From Acinetobacter lwoffii (GTDB taxonomy: Bacteria; Pseudomonadota; Gammaproteobacteria; Pseudomonadales; Moraxellaceae): a stretch of 64,000 nucleotides of DNA. The stretch is from NCBI RefSeq assembly GCF_024129735.1, contig NZ_JAMXXK010000001.1:62001-126000 (forward strand), written 5' to 3'. Positions 1-7,728 of this stretch are shown here, in pieces (positions within the stretch are counted from its first letter, which is position 1; each line of letters begins with the position of its first letter). Both the position numbers and the translations under genes were made by a program. The notes beneath the pieces are model-generated. The model was not told where the DNA came from. It saw only the letters and a list, made by a program, of their open reading frames with translations, and did not search any database.

Positions 1-2266
1 GCTCGACTTTGTAGGTCTGCTTGAAACCCTTGGTCGGATTGACCCGACGATCGGTATCGGTACGTGAAACTTCATAACCGACCAGTAACGACTGCTGTTC
101 ATCTTCGGTATTAAAGCGAAACGCTTCCGGAATCTGGTTAAAATCAACAGAACCATTCTGCTTCAAGCGATCCAGACGGTAACGCGCTCCAAAAGTACGC
201 TGCCAGTTACCCAGCGGGTTTTTAATAATCCGGTCTACACCCAGCACTGCCGATTCAATTTGCAGACCTTCGCCTTGAGCCACGCCATCACGTTCTTCGC
301 GCTCATAACCACCGACAATACTGACATAATCATTCAGCGGATGGTGATAAGGAATGTTATAACGACCATCAATGGACTGCCGGATACCGGACAACTCGAG
401 GTTGGCATCAAAAGAATGTCCGCGCTTATTTACAATGGCGCGGCGGTACTGACCACGTAGGCGTATATCGGTATCTGTTCCATAACCCAGACCCAGTTCA
501 GCACTGTTTAAACGGTCTGCATTTAAAGTCACAATCACTGGAACTTTCTTCTCTTCCCGCGCTTGTGCCTTTAAACGCTCCTGCTCATTTTCTTTGGTCT
601 GCTGCTCGACCCGCAAGCTTCTTAAATTTGGATTTTCCTGATCGCGGCTACCGGCAAACTGGTCTTCATCGACGACATTTTGAGTGACTTCTTTAGCAGA
701 TGCCACTGAGCGATCAGGCTGTGTCGCAGTCACCTGATCTTCAGAAAGTTTCTGCTCTTCTATCAGGCTTTGAATATCCGGTGCCAGCTCCAGCTCCCTG
801 TCAACAGGATCAGGGCGAATCGCATCCACCAGGGTATAGTTAAAATAGCGCGAGTTGGTCAGGTTATTGGCCAGGCTATTGACCCGCCAGAAGGTATAAT
901 CTGCACCATCTGTCCAGGTGACCAGACTTTCCAGTACGTCTCGGTCCAGCGGAAATTCCTTTTCAGGATCACTCATTCTGAACTCGACATTACCCAGCTT
1001 GTAACGTTCGCCGGTTTCAAAACGCAGGTTCACATCGGCGGTATTTTGTGGCTGGGCAATCTTTACATCATGCAGACGCCAGAATGAATCAAAATAACCA
1101 TTGTTATTGGCTGCAGTAGTAATCCGTGTTTTGGTTTTTTCATAATTGCCATGATTGAAAATATCGCCTTCTTCCTGTTCAGGCAAAAGACTGATGACCT
1201 GGAATTGTGGCTGTTCGGCGCCCTCTCCAGTAAATTCAATATTTTGACTGCTAATCAGGACAGGTTCATTCGGGGTCACAAAAACTCGAACCCGGCTGTC
1301 AGAGATTTTTTCAAACCTGAACTGGGCATTATAATAACCCACTGCCTGCGCTGCCTGTCTGGACAAGGTGCGTAATTGCGGCAAAGCCGAATTAAAGTCG
1401 CCAAAAGACTCTTGGGTAAAACTGGATAATTTGGCTTTGACATTATTTCTTAAATTCAGATGGCCTTCAGGTACATCTTTACGATTCAGCATACCGTTGC
1501 TTTGCGCCACACCTTGCCCATTTATGATCACCACATCTGCACTAATTCGAGGAACTCTTGCGGTCATGATCTGACGTGGAGGACGGATTTTATAAAATAG
1601 CCGTTTGAACAGATTTGGACGTTTATCATCCTCAGCAACCAACTGACCCGGCACTTCTGGCAAGGTCAATCCGGCTTCATTATTTTTTACAATAATCTGG
1701 CTGTCTGCCTGAATCGATTGCATCAACTGATCGACATTAACCGGCGCCTGATTAATTTCCAGCAGTTCTTGCTGGCTGATATCAGCCACCACCGTTTCGC
1801 TGGTCTGAGTATTGCGATAGTTTTGTGCTTCCTGTTTGGCTTGCTCGGCTACCTGATAAATTTCATTGACCATGTTCTGATCAATAGTCTGTACTGGCAG
1901 ATCTTCCAGATCATCAAACTCGATCGGCGTAAATTCGCCCAGACCAGATCCTGCATTTTGCTGTTGTTCCAGCATCAACATGCTGTCAACTGGTACTTCC
2001 GGCTCCAAGGCTTCTTCGATTTTTTCTTCTGCTTCAGTTTCAGACGTGGCCACTCCCTGACGAATCGCTTCTTTAGATAGCTCGTCCACCATTTCTGCCT
2101 GAGAAATGGCTACGGGTGTTTCTGGCTGTTCGGTTTGTGCCATGCTCTGATGGGATAACATCATAAAAAAGATGCTCATACACAGCTGCATACCACTATG
2201 CTGTGGTATGAGAGGCCCCATACTGCGATTTAGCATCGTTTTTTTAAAATTTTTCTTTGCAGGCAT
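1..2266 (-). CDS. tamA: TamA-like outer-membrane assembly factor (C-terminus cut by window edge)
   Basis: About 755 residues are visible; the gene continues off the left edge. The N-terminus has a hydrophobic stretch (about residues 26-43) ending in SMA-Q, which fits a signal peptide. Residues about 45-230 are acidic and low in complexity. POTRA-like repeats follow (VPRISADVVIINGQGV near 232, then a segment with GERYKLGNVEF). The start of a BamA/TamA-type barrel appears as LNADRLNSAELGLGYGTDTD. TamA works with TamB in the outer membrane in assembling surface proteins and moving lipids. This protein is much longer than E. coli TamA (577 residues), partly from the N-terminal region and partly from a charged insert at about 485-572. 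The start at 2266 has only a weak AGAG ribosome site; in-frame ATGs at codons 11, 16, 26 and 30 are alternatives. The family call rests on the POTRA/barrel pattern; TamA rather than another BamA relative is inferred. Confidence 0.75.
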   Translation of the reverse strand, partial: MPAKKNFKKTMLNRSMGPLIPQHSGMQLCMSIFFMMLSHQSMAQTEQPETPVAISQAEMVDELSKEAIRQGVATSETEAEEKIEEALEPEVPVDSMLMLEQQQNAGSGLGEFTPIEFDDLEDLPVQTIDQNMVNEIYQVAEQAKQEAQNYRNTQTSETVVADISQQELLEINQAPVNVDQLMQSIQADSQIIVKNNEAGLTLPEVPGQLVAEDDKRPNLFKRLFYKIRPPRQIMTARVPRISADVVIINGQGVAQSNGMLNRKDVPEGHLNLRNNVKAKLSSFTQESFGDFNSALPQLRTLSRQAAQAVGYYNAQFRFEKISDSRVRVFVTPNEPVLISSQNIEFTGEGAEQPQFQVISLLPEQEEGDIFNHGNYEKTKTRITTAANNNGYFDSFWRLHDVKIAQPQNTADVNLRFETGERYKLGNVEFRMSDPEKEFPLDRDVLESLVTWTDGADYTFWRVNSLANNLTNSRYFNYTLVDAIRPDPVDRELELAPDIQSLIEEQKLSEDQVTATQPDRSVASAKEVTQNVVDEDQFAGSRDQENPNLRSLRVEQQTKENEQERLKAQAREEKKVPVIVTLNADRLNSAELGLGYGTDTDIRLRGQYRRAIVNKRGHSFDANLELSGIRQSIDGRYNIPYHHPLNDYVSIVGGYEREERDGVAQGEGLQIESAVLGVDRIIKNPLGNWQRTFGARYRLDRLKQNGSVDFNQIPEAFRFNTEDEQQSLLVGYEVSRTDTDRRVNPTKGFKQTYKVE

Positions 2267-2440
2267 AGCAAACTCTAAACGAATACATTCTTTAATTGAT
2301 TATTTGACCGAAAAATATAAGCTAAGGAGCTTAATTAATTGGTTTTTACCTTTACATGGCTGAAAGTATCTTACATGATTTTTCTCAATGTTTACGCATA
2401 ACTGACATTTCTTAATAAAACTTAATGTAGCACGGCCTAT

Positions 2441-3760
2441 ATGAACAAAAATGAACATTTGTTAGCTTCTCGGCGCTTTTTACCGATGTTTCTGACGCAG
2501 TTTTTTGGTGCATTAAACGATAATGTATTTAAACAGGCGTTACTGCTGGTCATCACTTATGGCTGGATTCAACAGCAATCAGCCAACATCAGCACCTTGA
2601 ATAATCTGGCGGCATTACTATTTATTCTGCCTTATTTTATTTTTTCAGCCACTGCCGGTCAGATTGCCGACAAATACGAACGTTCACAGCTGATTCGCTA
2701 TCTCAAGCTTCTGGAAATTGTCATCATGTTGCTGGGAACTATCGGTTTCCTGCTGGGTAATTTATGGATTCTGTTATTTGCCTTATTCTTGATGGGCACC
2801 CAGTCCACTTTCTTTGGCCCGATCAAATATGCCATTTTACCTGAAGTCCTAAAACCGAATGAACTGATGTCCGGTAATGCCCTGTTCCAGTCCGGAACTT
2901 CTCTGGCAATCCTGTTCGGTATGATTCTGGGTGGCGCAGTTATTGCAGCGTCTGCTGGTCACCTGATCTGGATCAGTTTAACCATCATCAGCATCGCCTT
3001 GATTGGTTATATATCCAGTCGCTATATCCTGAAACAAAGTATTCCCGCGCCTGAGCTGCAAGTTGACTGGAATTTCTTCCGCACCAGCTTGCAGACCTTG
3101 AAATATGCCAAAAGCTTACCTCTGATTTTTACAATTTTACTGGGCAACTCATGGTACTGGTTTTATGGTGCAACCTATCTGACCCAGATTCCTCAGCTGA
3201 CATTACAAAATCTGCATGCATCTGAAAATGTCGCCAGTCTGCTCTTAACCTTTTTTTCTGTCGGAATTGGTCTGGGTTCATACTTATGCCGTAAAATTGG
3301 TGGCAGCCAGGTCAATATCAAGATGGTGCCTTTTGGCGCGATCGGTCTGGTGATCTTTGCCCTGTATCTGGCCGCGAGTCTGGCCTTTGTTCCGGAGCGT
3401 ACAGGTGCATTAATCGGCTTGGCAGATGTCTTTCAGCAAGGCTGGAGCTATTATCATGTGATGCTGGCCGTCACCTTACTTGGAATTAGCGGCGGTTTTT
3501 ATATTGTACCGCTGTATGCCATGATGCAGGCGCATTCTCCCCGCTCACATCGTGCGCGTGTGGTTGCAGCAAATAACATTCTGAATGCCGTTTTCATGGT
3601 ATCTTCTGCTATATTCTCGATTATTATTTTAAGTGTTTTAGAGCTTGATCTTAAAATACTTTTTTGTATTACCGCAGTATTAAGCGGCCTGTTTACTCTC
3701 TGGCTACTTTACCGGCTGAAACCAATGATCAAAACTGCAAAAGCGCCCTTGGAGGATTAA
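2441..3760 (+). CDS. MFS transporter, LplT-like (lysophospholipid transporter family)
   Basis: A 439-residue, highly hydrophobic protein with about 12 membrane segments. The N-terminal signature FFGALNDNVFKQALLL matches the LplT family and the MFS half of the fused Aas-type transporter/acyltransferases. LplT flips lysophospholipids across the inner membrane for re-acylation; no acyltransferase domain is fused or adjacent here, so the substrate is inferred from family only. The stop is 3 bases before coq7, and the coq7 ribosome site lies inside the end of this gene, so the two are probably co-transcribed. It is divergent from the TamA-like gene. Confidence 0.7.
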   Translation: MNKNEHLLASRRFLPMFLTQFFGALNDNVFKQALLLVITYGWIQQQSANISTLNNLAALLFILPYFIFSATAGQIADKYERSQLIRYLKLLEIVIMLLGTIGFLLGNLWILLFALFLMGTQSTFFGPIKYAILPEVLKPNELMSGNALFQSGTSLAILFGMILGGAVIAASAGHLIWISLTIISIALIGYISSRYILKQSIPAPELQVDWNFFRTSLQTLKYAKSLPLIFTILLGNSWYWFYGATYLTQIPQLTLQNLHASENVASLLLTFFSVGIGLGSYLCRKIGGSQVNIKMVPFGAIGLVIFALYLAASLAFVPERTGALIGLADVFQQGWSYYHVMLAVTLLGISGGFYIVPLYAMMQAHSPRSHRARVVAANNILNAVFMVSSAIFSIIILSVLELDLKILFCITAVLSGLFTLWLLYRLKPMIKTAKAPLED

Positions 3761-3763
3761 TTC

Positions 3764-4399
3764 ATGCGTCAATATACAGGTCTCGATAAACTGATTCACT
3801 CTTTTGACCAGGCATTACGCAGTCTAGTCCCGGGCACGACTTCGGCCCAACGTGAAAATCCGGCCCAACCGGTAGAAACACAGTTAACCGTCAGTGATGC
3901 ACGTCATGTGGCAGGTTTAATGCGGGTCAATCATAGTGGTGAGGTTTGCGCACAGGCGCTGTACCATGGTCAGGCGATGACGGCGAAACTCCCGAATGTA
4001 CGTCGCGAAATGGAACAGGCAGCGATTGAAGAACAGGATCATCTGGCTTGGTGTGAAAACCGCTTAAAAGAACTGGATAGCCATACCAGTCTGCTCAATC
4101 CGGTCTGGTACGGTCTTTCCTTCGGTATGGGTGCAATTGCCGGAATCGCAGGCGATAAATACAGTCTGGGTTTTGTGGCTGAAACAGAACGTCAGGTCAG
4201 CATGCATTTACAGCATCATCTTAGCCAGTTGCCACCGCAGGATGAACGTTCTCGTCGTATTCTAGAACAGATGAATGAAGATGAACTGCATCATCGGGAT
4301 ACAGCGTTAAATGCTGGCGGTGTAGATCTACCCGTTCCAGTTAAGATCGCCATGACAGGCATTTCCAAGTTGATGACCAAAACCAGTTATTTTATTTAA
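3764..4399 (+). CDS. coq7: Coq7-type demethoxyubiquinone hydroxylase
   Basis: This 211-residue diiron monooxygenase catalyses the penultimate hydroxylation of ubiquinone biosynthesis (2-polyprenyl-3-methyl-6-methoxy-1,4-benzoquinone to the hydroxylated product). The six expected iron ligands can be picked out: E60 in NHSGEVCAQ, E90 and H93 in EEQDH, E142 in ETERQ, and E174 and H177 in EDELHH. Length and spacing fit proteobacterial Coq7. The ribosome site GGAGG sits within the last codons of the upstream MFS gene. Some gammaproteobacteria use the flavin enzyme UbiF for this step; the diiron form is usual in Acinetobacter and Pseudomonas. A strong terminator follows. Confidence 0.95.
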   Translation: MRQYTGLDKLIHSFDQALRSLVPGTTSAQRENPAQPVETQLTVSDARHVAGLMRVNHSGEVCAQALYHGQAMTAKLPNVRREMEQAAIEEQDHLAWCENRLKELDSHTSLLNPVWYGLSFGMGAIAGIAGDKYSLGFVAETERQVSMHLQHHLSQLPPQDERSRRILEQMNEDELHHRDTALNAGGVDLPVPVKIAMTGISKLMTKTSYFI

Positions 4400-4418
4400 A
4401 TCCCACTATTTTAATTTT

Positions 4419-4442
4419 AGCCCACTCATTTGTGGGCTTTTT
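4419..4442 (+). terminator. Rho-independent terminator of coq7
   Basis: Seven-base stem AGCCCAC/GTGGGCT with a six-base loop, followed by a T-run, 20 bases past the coq7 stop. Confidence 0.85.
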
Positions 4443-4543
4443 AATACATCTGAAATCCTCACTGGTATCTATCAGCTCAAGGGATATCGTTATCTTATTG
4501 CTTATAAGTTCTATAAAATAATAGAGATTCCCCACAGCTTCCT

Positions 4544-5245
4544 TTAATCTTTTTTGCTCATTTCAGAAAGCAGGTCCAGCTGGATTTCCTGAATTTGCGC
4601 CAACCGTTCCCATTGATGTAGCAGCAGATGATCTAATTTTTCATGCAAGTGTTGGATTTCCAGCTCGGCTTTTAAATTGATCTGATAATCATTTTGCGAA
4701 CGTAAGCGGTCTTTTGCTTCCTGTCTGTTCTGGCTCATCATAATAATAGGTGCCTGAATCGCCGCAAGACAGGACAGGATTAAATTCAACAGAATAAATG
4801 GATAAGGATCAGTAGGTCGTGTCACCATCACCACAGTATTTATCGTAATCCACAGGCCCAAGAAGATTGCAAAACAAATCAAAAAGGTCCAGCTTCCACC
4901 AAAAGTTGCAATTTTATCGGCGAGCCTTTCTCCCAAGGTCCACTTTTGCTCTAAGGTTGTTTCCACATTTTTGGTAATCAGTTCATGCTGATGCATGCTA
5001 TCAATCACTTCAAACTCAAGATCAGTCACTTCACCCTTTTCCGAACTTAATAATGAATGTACATACTGTATGCGGTACCGGGTTAAATCTGCCTGGCAAA
5101 TATAATCTTGCGGTGTCCAGCCTGGAATATCCCTGGCAATCTCTTCGGTAATGACTTTTCTGACTGTTCCCATCGGAGTGAGATTTTTCAGAAGAAAGTG
5201 CTTGCCGCATACCAAGCATTTATGGCTTTCATGTTTTTCTTTCAT
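4544..5245 (-). CDS. DUF1003 family membrane protein
   Basis: A protein of 233 residues from the ATG at 5245. The N-terminus has CLVCGK and a later single Cys, like the short Cys-containing head of DUF1003 proteins. Two membrane segments follow (WTFLICFAIFLGLWITINTV and PFILLNLILSCLAAIQAPII), then the family's MMSQNRQEAKDR motif and a C-terminal helical, probably coiled-coil tail. A GTG nine codons upstream (5272) keeps the frame open but has no ribosome site, whereas the ATG at 5245 is preceded by AAGAGA at good spacing. The function of DUF1003 is unknown. It is a single gene, convergent with coq7. Confidence 0.85.
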   Translation of the reverse strand: MKEKHESHKCLVCGKHFLLKNLTPMGTVRKVITEEIARDIPGWTPQDYICQADLTRYRIQYVHSLLSSEKGEVTDLEFEVIDSMHQHELITKNVETTLEQKWTLGERLADKIATFGGSWTFLICFAIFLGLWITINTVVMVTRPTDPYPFILLNLILSCLAAIQAPIIMMSQNRQEAKDRLRSQNDYQINLKAELEIQHLHEKLDHLLLHQWERLAQIQEIQLDLLSEMSKKD

Positions 5246-5492
5246 GATGATTCTCTTTTTAAACCAGCTCACTCAGCTATTATTTTGTTCGATATATTTG
5301 ATTTGCTTTAATCATTTTTACCATTCGTAAATCAATTATGTATCAAGTGCGTCTGATTTCTTGAACTTATGAATCTCACTTCGATTTTATCTTGGATTGA
5401 TAAAATGCTCAGCCAAGCGCACGATGATCAGATCATTCAAGATAATTTTCAGATCGATTCAATCCTACTATCTATACATGACTTAAATTTAC

Positions 5493-5498
5493 TATAAT
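5493..5498 (+). promoter_or_regulatory. Possible -10 box of the VIT-family gene
   Basis: A perfect TATAAT lies 30 bases before the GTG start of the VIT-family gene. No convincing -35 hexamer is seen at 17 bases, so this is only a candidate. Confidence 0.35.
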
Positions 5499-5527
5499 CA
5501 TGATGATAATAAAAAAGGGGCTTCATT

Positions 5528-6229
5528 GTGCGCCATTCATACCATCTTGAAAAACATTATATCGAACGCGCGGGTTGGCTTCGTGCAGCTGTACTGGGGG
5601 CAAATGACGGAATTATTTCGGTCACCAGTCTGGTGGTGGGTATTGCAGCCAGTGGAGCATCCACAGAAATTTTATTGGTGACCTGTGTTGCCGGCTTAAT
5701 CTCTGGCGCTGCCTCGATGGCGGCCGGTGAATATATTTCGGTTAAATCCCAGCAAGATATTGAAACCAATGATCTACTCATGGAAGAGCGCGAACTTCAG
5801 CGCCATCCCACGCATGAGTTAAATGAACTCAAAACGATTTATATACAACGAGGTCTGGAACCTGCTTTGGCACAACAGGTCGCTGAACAGCTGACCGACC
5901 ATAATGCCTTGGATGCCCATGCCCGGGATGAAATTGGTATTTCAGCACATACCTCTGCCCAACCCTTTCTCGCTGCATTTTCTTCCGCCATGGCATTTAC
6001 GGTAGGTTCATTATTCCCTTTAATTTCAATCATGATTTTACCGGAACACTATCTGGATAAAGGCGTCATGCTGATTGGCGTTTTAAGTTTGGGGATGATG
6101 GGTGCACTGGCGAGCTATGCCGGTGGAGTAAGTGTCTGGAGAGGCGCTGTTCGGGTGATGCTCTGGGGAATTATCGCCATGTTATTCAGTGCGTGGATCG
6201 GATCATTATTTAATGTGTCCGTCGCCTAA
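5528..6229 (+). CDS. VIT1/CCC1 family transporter (probably Fe/Mn)
   Basis: A protein of 233 residues starting at GTG, with AAGGGG upstream. It carries the family signature ERAGWLRAAVLGANDGIIS in the first helix, a second helix rich in small residues (AAGEYISVKSQQD), a cytosolic Glu-rich helical segment (about 80-145), and three C-terminal membrane helices. VIT/CCC1 proteins move ferrous iron or manganese; in yeast and plants they load the vacuole, and in bacteria they are thought to export or detoxify metal. There is no fused ferritin-like domain. The gene stands alone, so the metal cannot be assigned from context. Confidence 0.85.
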   Translation: MRHSYHLEKHYIERAGWLRAAVLGANDGIISVTSLVVGIAASGASTEILLVTCVAGLISGAASMAAGEYISVKSQQDIETNDLLMEERELQRHPTHELNELKTIYIQRGLEPALAQQVAEQLTDHNALDAHARDEIGISAHTSAQPFLAAFSSAMAFTVGSLFPLISIMILPEHYLDKGVMLIGVLSLGMMGALASYAGGVSVWRGAVRVMLWGIIAMLFSAWIGSLFNVSVA

Positions 6230-6406
6230 ACATCTGTTCATCGTTTAATAGGCACACCATATGATTGAACAACTATCATTTTAACGTTCATGAATAAGGC
6301 TTTTTCGAAAAACTGCTGTGCTAACAAAATTAGAGTTTATTTTAATTTACGTTCAGTTTTAATTTAAATGCTTAAAACCTAAGATTTATGTCTGAGAGGT
6401 ATTGTT

Positions 6407-6484
6407 ATGGAAACTAAGATCATTCTTGCCATCTTGGCGATCATTATCGTATTGCTGATCATTTTTTATAATAAGAAAAAGTGA
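6407..6484 (+). CDS. Candidate 25-residue single-span membrane protein
   Basis: A short ORF encoding METKIILAILAII...FYNKKK. It has one hydrophobic helix of about 18 residues and a Lys-rich tail, consistent with a tiny inner-membrane protein with its C-terminus inside. It is preceded by a strong ribosome site, GAGAGGT (6394-6400), 6 bases from the ATG. No family is recognised. Support is from the ribosome site and composition only. Confidence 0.45.
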   Translation: METKIILAILAIIIVLLIIFYNKKK

Positions 6485-6566
6485 AAGGGCGATGATTCAT
6501 TTCTTGCTATTTTGAAAATTTTTATCGAACTTAAAATAAATTCCAGAGCTTTAAATCAATCAAATA

Positions 6567-6662
6567 TTAATTCCCTGTCGGAAAACCATGAAATCCCCAT
6601 TGGATCACATAAAGGATCCCAAGGATTAAAATCACCGAAACCACAATTTCCAATATTTTCAT
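6567..6662 (-). CDS. Candidate 31-residue single-span membrane protein
   Basis: A short minus-strand ORF beginning MKILEIVVSVILILG and ending GFHGFPTGN. It has one membrane helix and a short polar tail. An AGGA lies 11 bases before the ATG, which is a rather long gap. An in-frame ATG at 6695 would add 11 residues (MAQVDFRNHLK) but has a weaker ribosome site. It is convergent with the other tiny ORF at 6407-6484. No family is recognised. Confidence 0.4.
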   Translation of the reverse strand: MKILEIVVSVILILGILYVIQWGFHGFPTGN

Positions 6663-6741
6663 TTTTAAATGATTCCTAAAATCTACCTGAGCCATCTTAT
6701 CTGAATTTTTCTTTTCATATAAAAACAAAAAACTGCATCAT

Positions 6742-6770
6742 AAAAAAGCCTGATCTTGTTTGATCAGGCT
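6742..6770 (-). terminator. Terminator of the folB-folK unit
   Basis: Nine-base stem AGCCTGATC/GATCAGGCT with a six-base loop. Read on the minus strand it is followed by a run of six T, about 55 bases past the folK stop. Confidence 0.85.
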
Positions 6771-6824
6771 GGTTAACCATTCGTACTAGATAAATTGTAT
6801 TAGCAGAAAATCATGTGATTCGAT

Positions 6825-7262
6825 TTAAATCAGCTGTTCAACTGTTGGGAAACTATGTGATCCATGTTCAAACATGGCATCATGCCAGATATCAAACATG
6901 GGCACTTTCACATCCAAAGCCAAAGGCAATTTTTTTTCATTAAACTGCATATGTTGAAGATCGGATCCCCAGGCAATCAAATCAACATCCAAAGTAATCT
7001 GATGTGATGGACGTACTCGCCCTGATGCCTGTTCCAGCTGTTTGAGCAGCTCAATCAGGTCTTCACTAGACACCGAACTTCGCAATAAACACGCTGCATT
7101 CCAGTAATCTGCGCCGATGCCATCACGGCAAGGAATCATATAAATGGGAGAAAACTGAACTTCTCCCCATTCGGAAATACGTTGCTGTGCAGCTTGAAAA
7201 TGTTGCTGAGGATGACAATTACTCGCTAATGCTAGGGCGAAAATCGTTTCGGTGGCGTTCAA
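6825..7262 (-). CDS. folK: FolK: hydroxymethyldihydropterin pyrophosphokinase
   Basis: A protein of 145 residues that transfers pyrophosphate from ATP to 6-hydroxymethyl-7,8-dihydropterin in folate synthesis. It shows the HPPK pattern: FALALASN near the N-terminus, YWNAACLL in the middle, then GRVRPSHQITLDVDLIAWG, which corresponds to the family's GR.R...R.LDLDLL region. The sequence is divergent (Ser-His-Gln where most HPPKs have an Arg-rich loop) and a little shorter than the E. coli enzyme (159). It overlaps folB by 44 bases and is probably translated from the same mRNA. The two together make consecutive steps of the folate pathway, which supports the call. Confidence 0.8.
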   Translation of the reverse strand: MNATETIFALALASNCHPQQHFQAAQQRISEWGEVQFSPIYMIPCRDGIGADYWNAACLLRSSVSSEDLIELLKQLEQASGRVRPSHQITLDVDLIAWGSDLQHMQFNEKKLPLALDVKVPMFDIWHDAMFEHGSHSFPTVEQLI

Positions 7263-7599
7263 GACGTATCCCTACAGAATTGGCTTGCGCGATAATGGCA
7301 GGCTTACGGATCGTAATATTAATCGATTCAATTGCTGTAAAGGTAGTAAAAAGTGCATTCAGCACTAACTTTGCTGCATGTTCAATCAATTCAGGCTTGG
7401 CCTCTTGAATGACTTTGCTGGAAATCTCACAAATTTCTGCATAATTCAGCGTATCTGCAAGTGCATCTGAGTTTGATGCCTGTTCCAAGTCGGTTTGAAT
7501 GGTCAAATCCAGCATTAGAGGCTGAATAATTTGACGCTCCCAGTTAAAGCAGCCCACGACTGTTTCAACCTTTAAACCTTCAATAATAATGGCGTCCAT
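7219..7599 (-). CDS. folB: FolB: dihydroneopterin aldolase
   Basis: A protein of 126 residues from the ATG at 7599 (MDAIIIEGLKVETVVGCFNWER), in good agreement with FolB of about 120 residues. It cleaves dihydroneopterin to hydroxymethyldihydropterin and glycolaldehyde. Family features are IEGL.V.T.VG at the N-terminus, LNYAEICE (with the catalytic-loop Glu) and the C-terminal Lys/Pro segment IRKPAIIAQANSVGI. The reading frame stays open to 7710, but the extra 37 codons are translated from a palindromic repeat (PPKSPFFKGG), so that extension is an artefact. folK follows with overlap. Confidence 0.9.
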   Translation of the reverse strand: MDAIIIEGLKVETVVGCFNWERQIIQPLMLDLTIQTDLEQASNSDALADTLNYAEICEISSKVIQEAKPELIEHAAKLVLNALFTTFTAIESINITIRKPAIIAQANSVGIRLERHRNDFRPSISE

Positions 7600-7624
7600 T
7601 GGATTGCTCGAGAATTTAATACTG

Positions 7625-7708
7625 ACCACATCCCTCTCAAGCTCCTTTTCAAAGGGAGGAGCTTTTAAAGCCCCCCCTTTAAAAAAGGGGGATTTAGGGG
7701 GATTTTCC
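7625..7708. repeat. Palindromic G/C-rich intergenic repeat
   Basis: Holds arms such as AAAGGGAGGAGCTTTTAAAGC and CCCCCCTTT/AAAAAAGGGGG, flanking the folB start region. When translated it gives the PPKSPFFKGG-type peptide often seen where short non-coding repeats are mis-called as gene starts. It lies between the AarF-type gene and folB. It may separate their transcription, or may be a mobile miniature element. Confidence 0.6.
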
Positions 7709-7728
7709 AAGTCTAGATGAGTTTAAGA

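Noticed and set aside
5369-5497. 42-codon plus-strand frame before the VIT gene
   Set aside because: No ribosome site and it overlaps the probable -10 box of the VIT gene.
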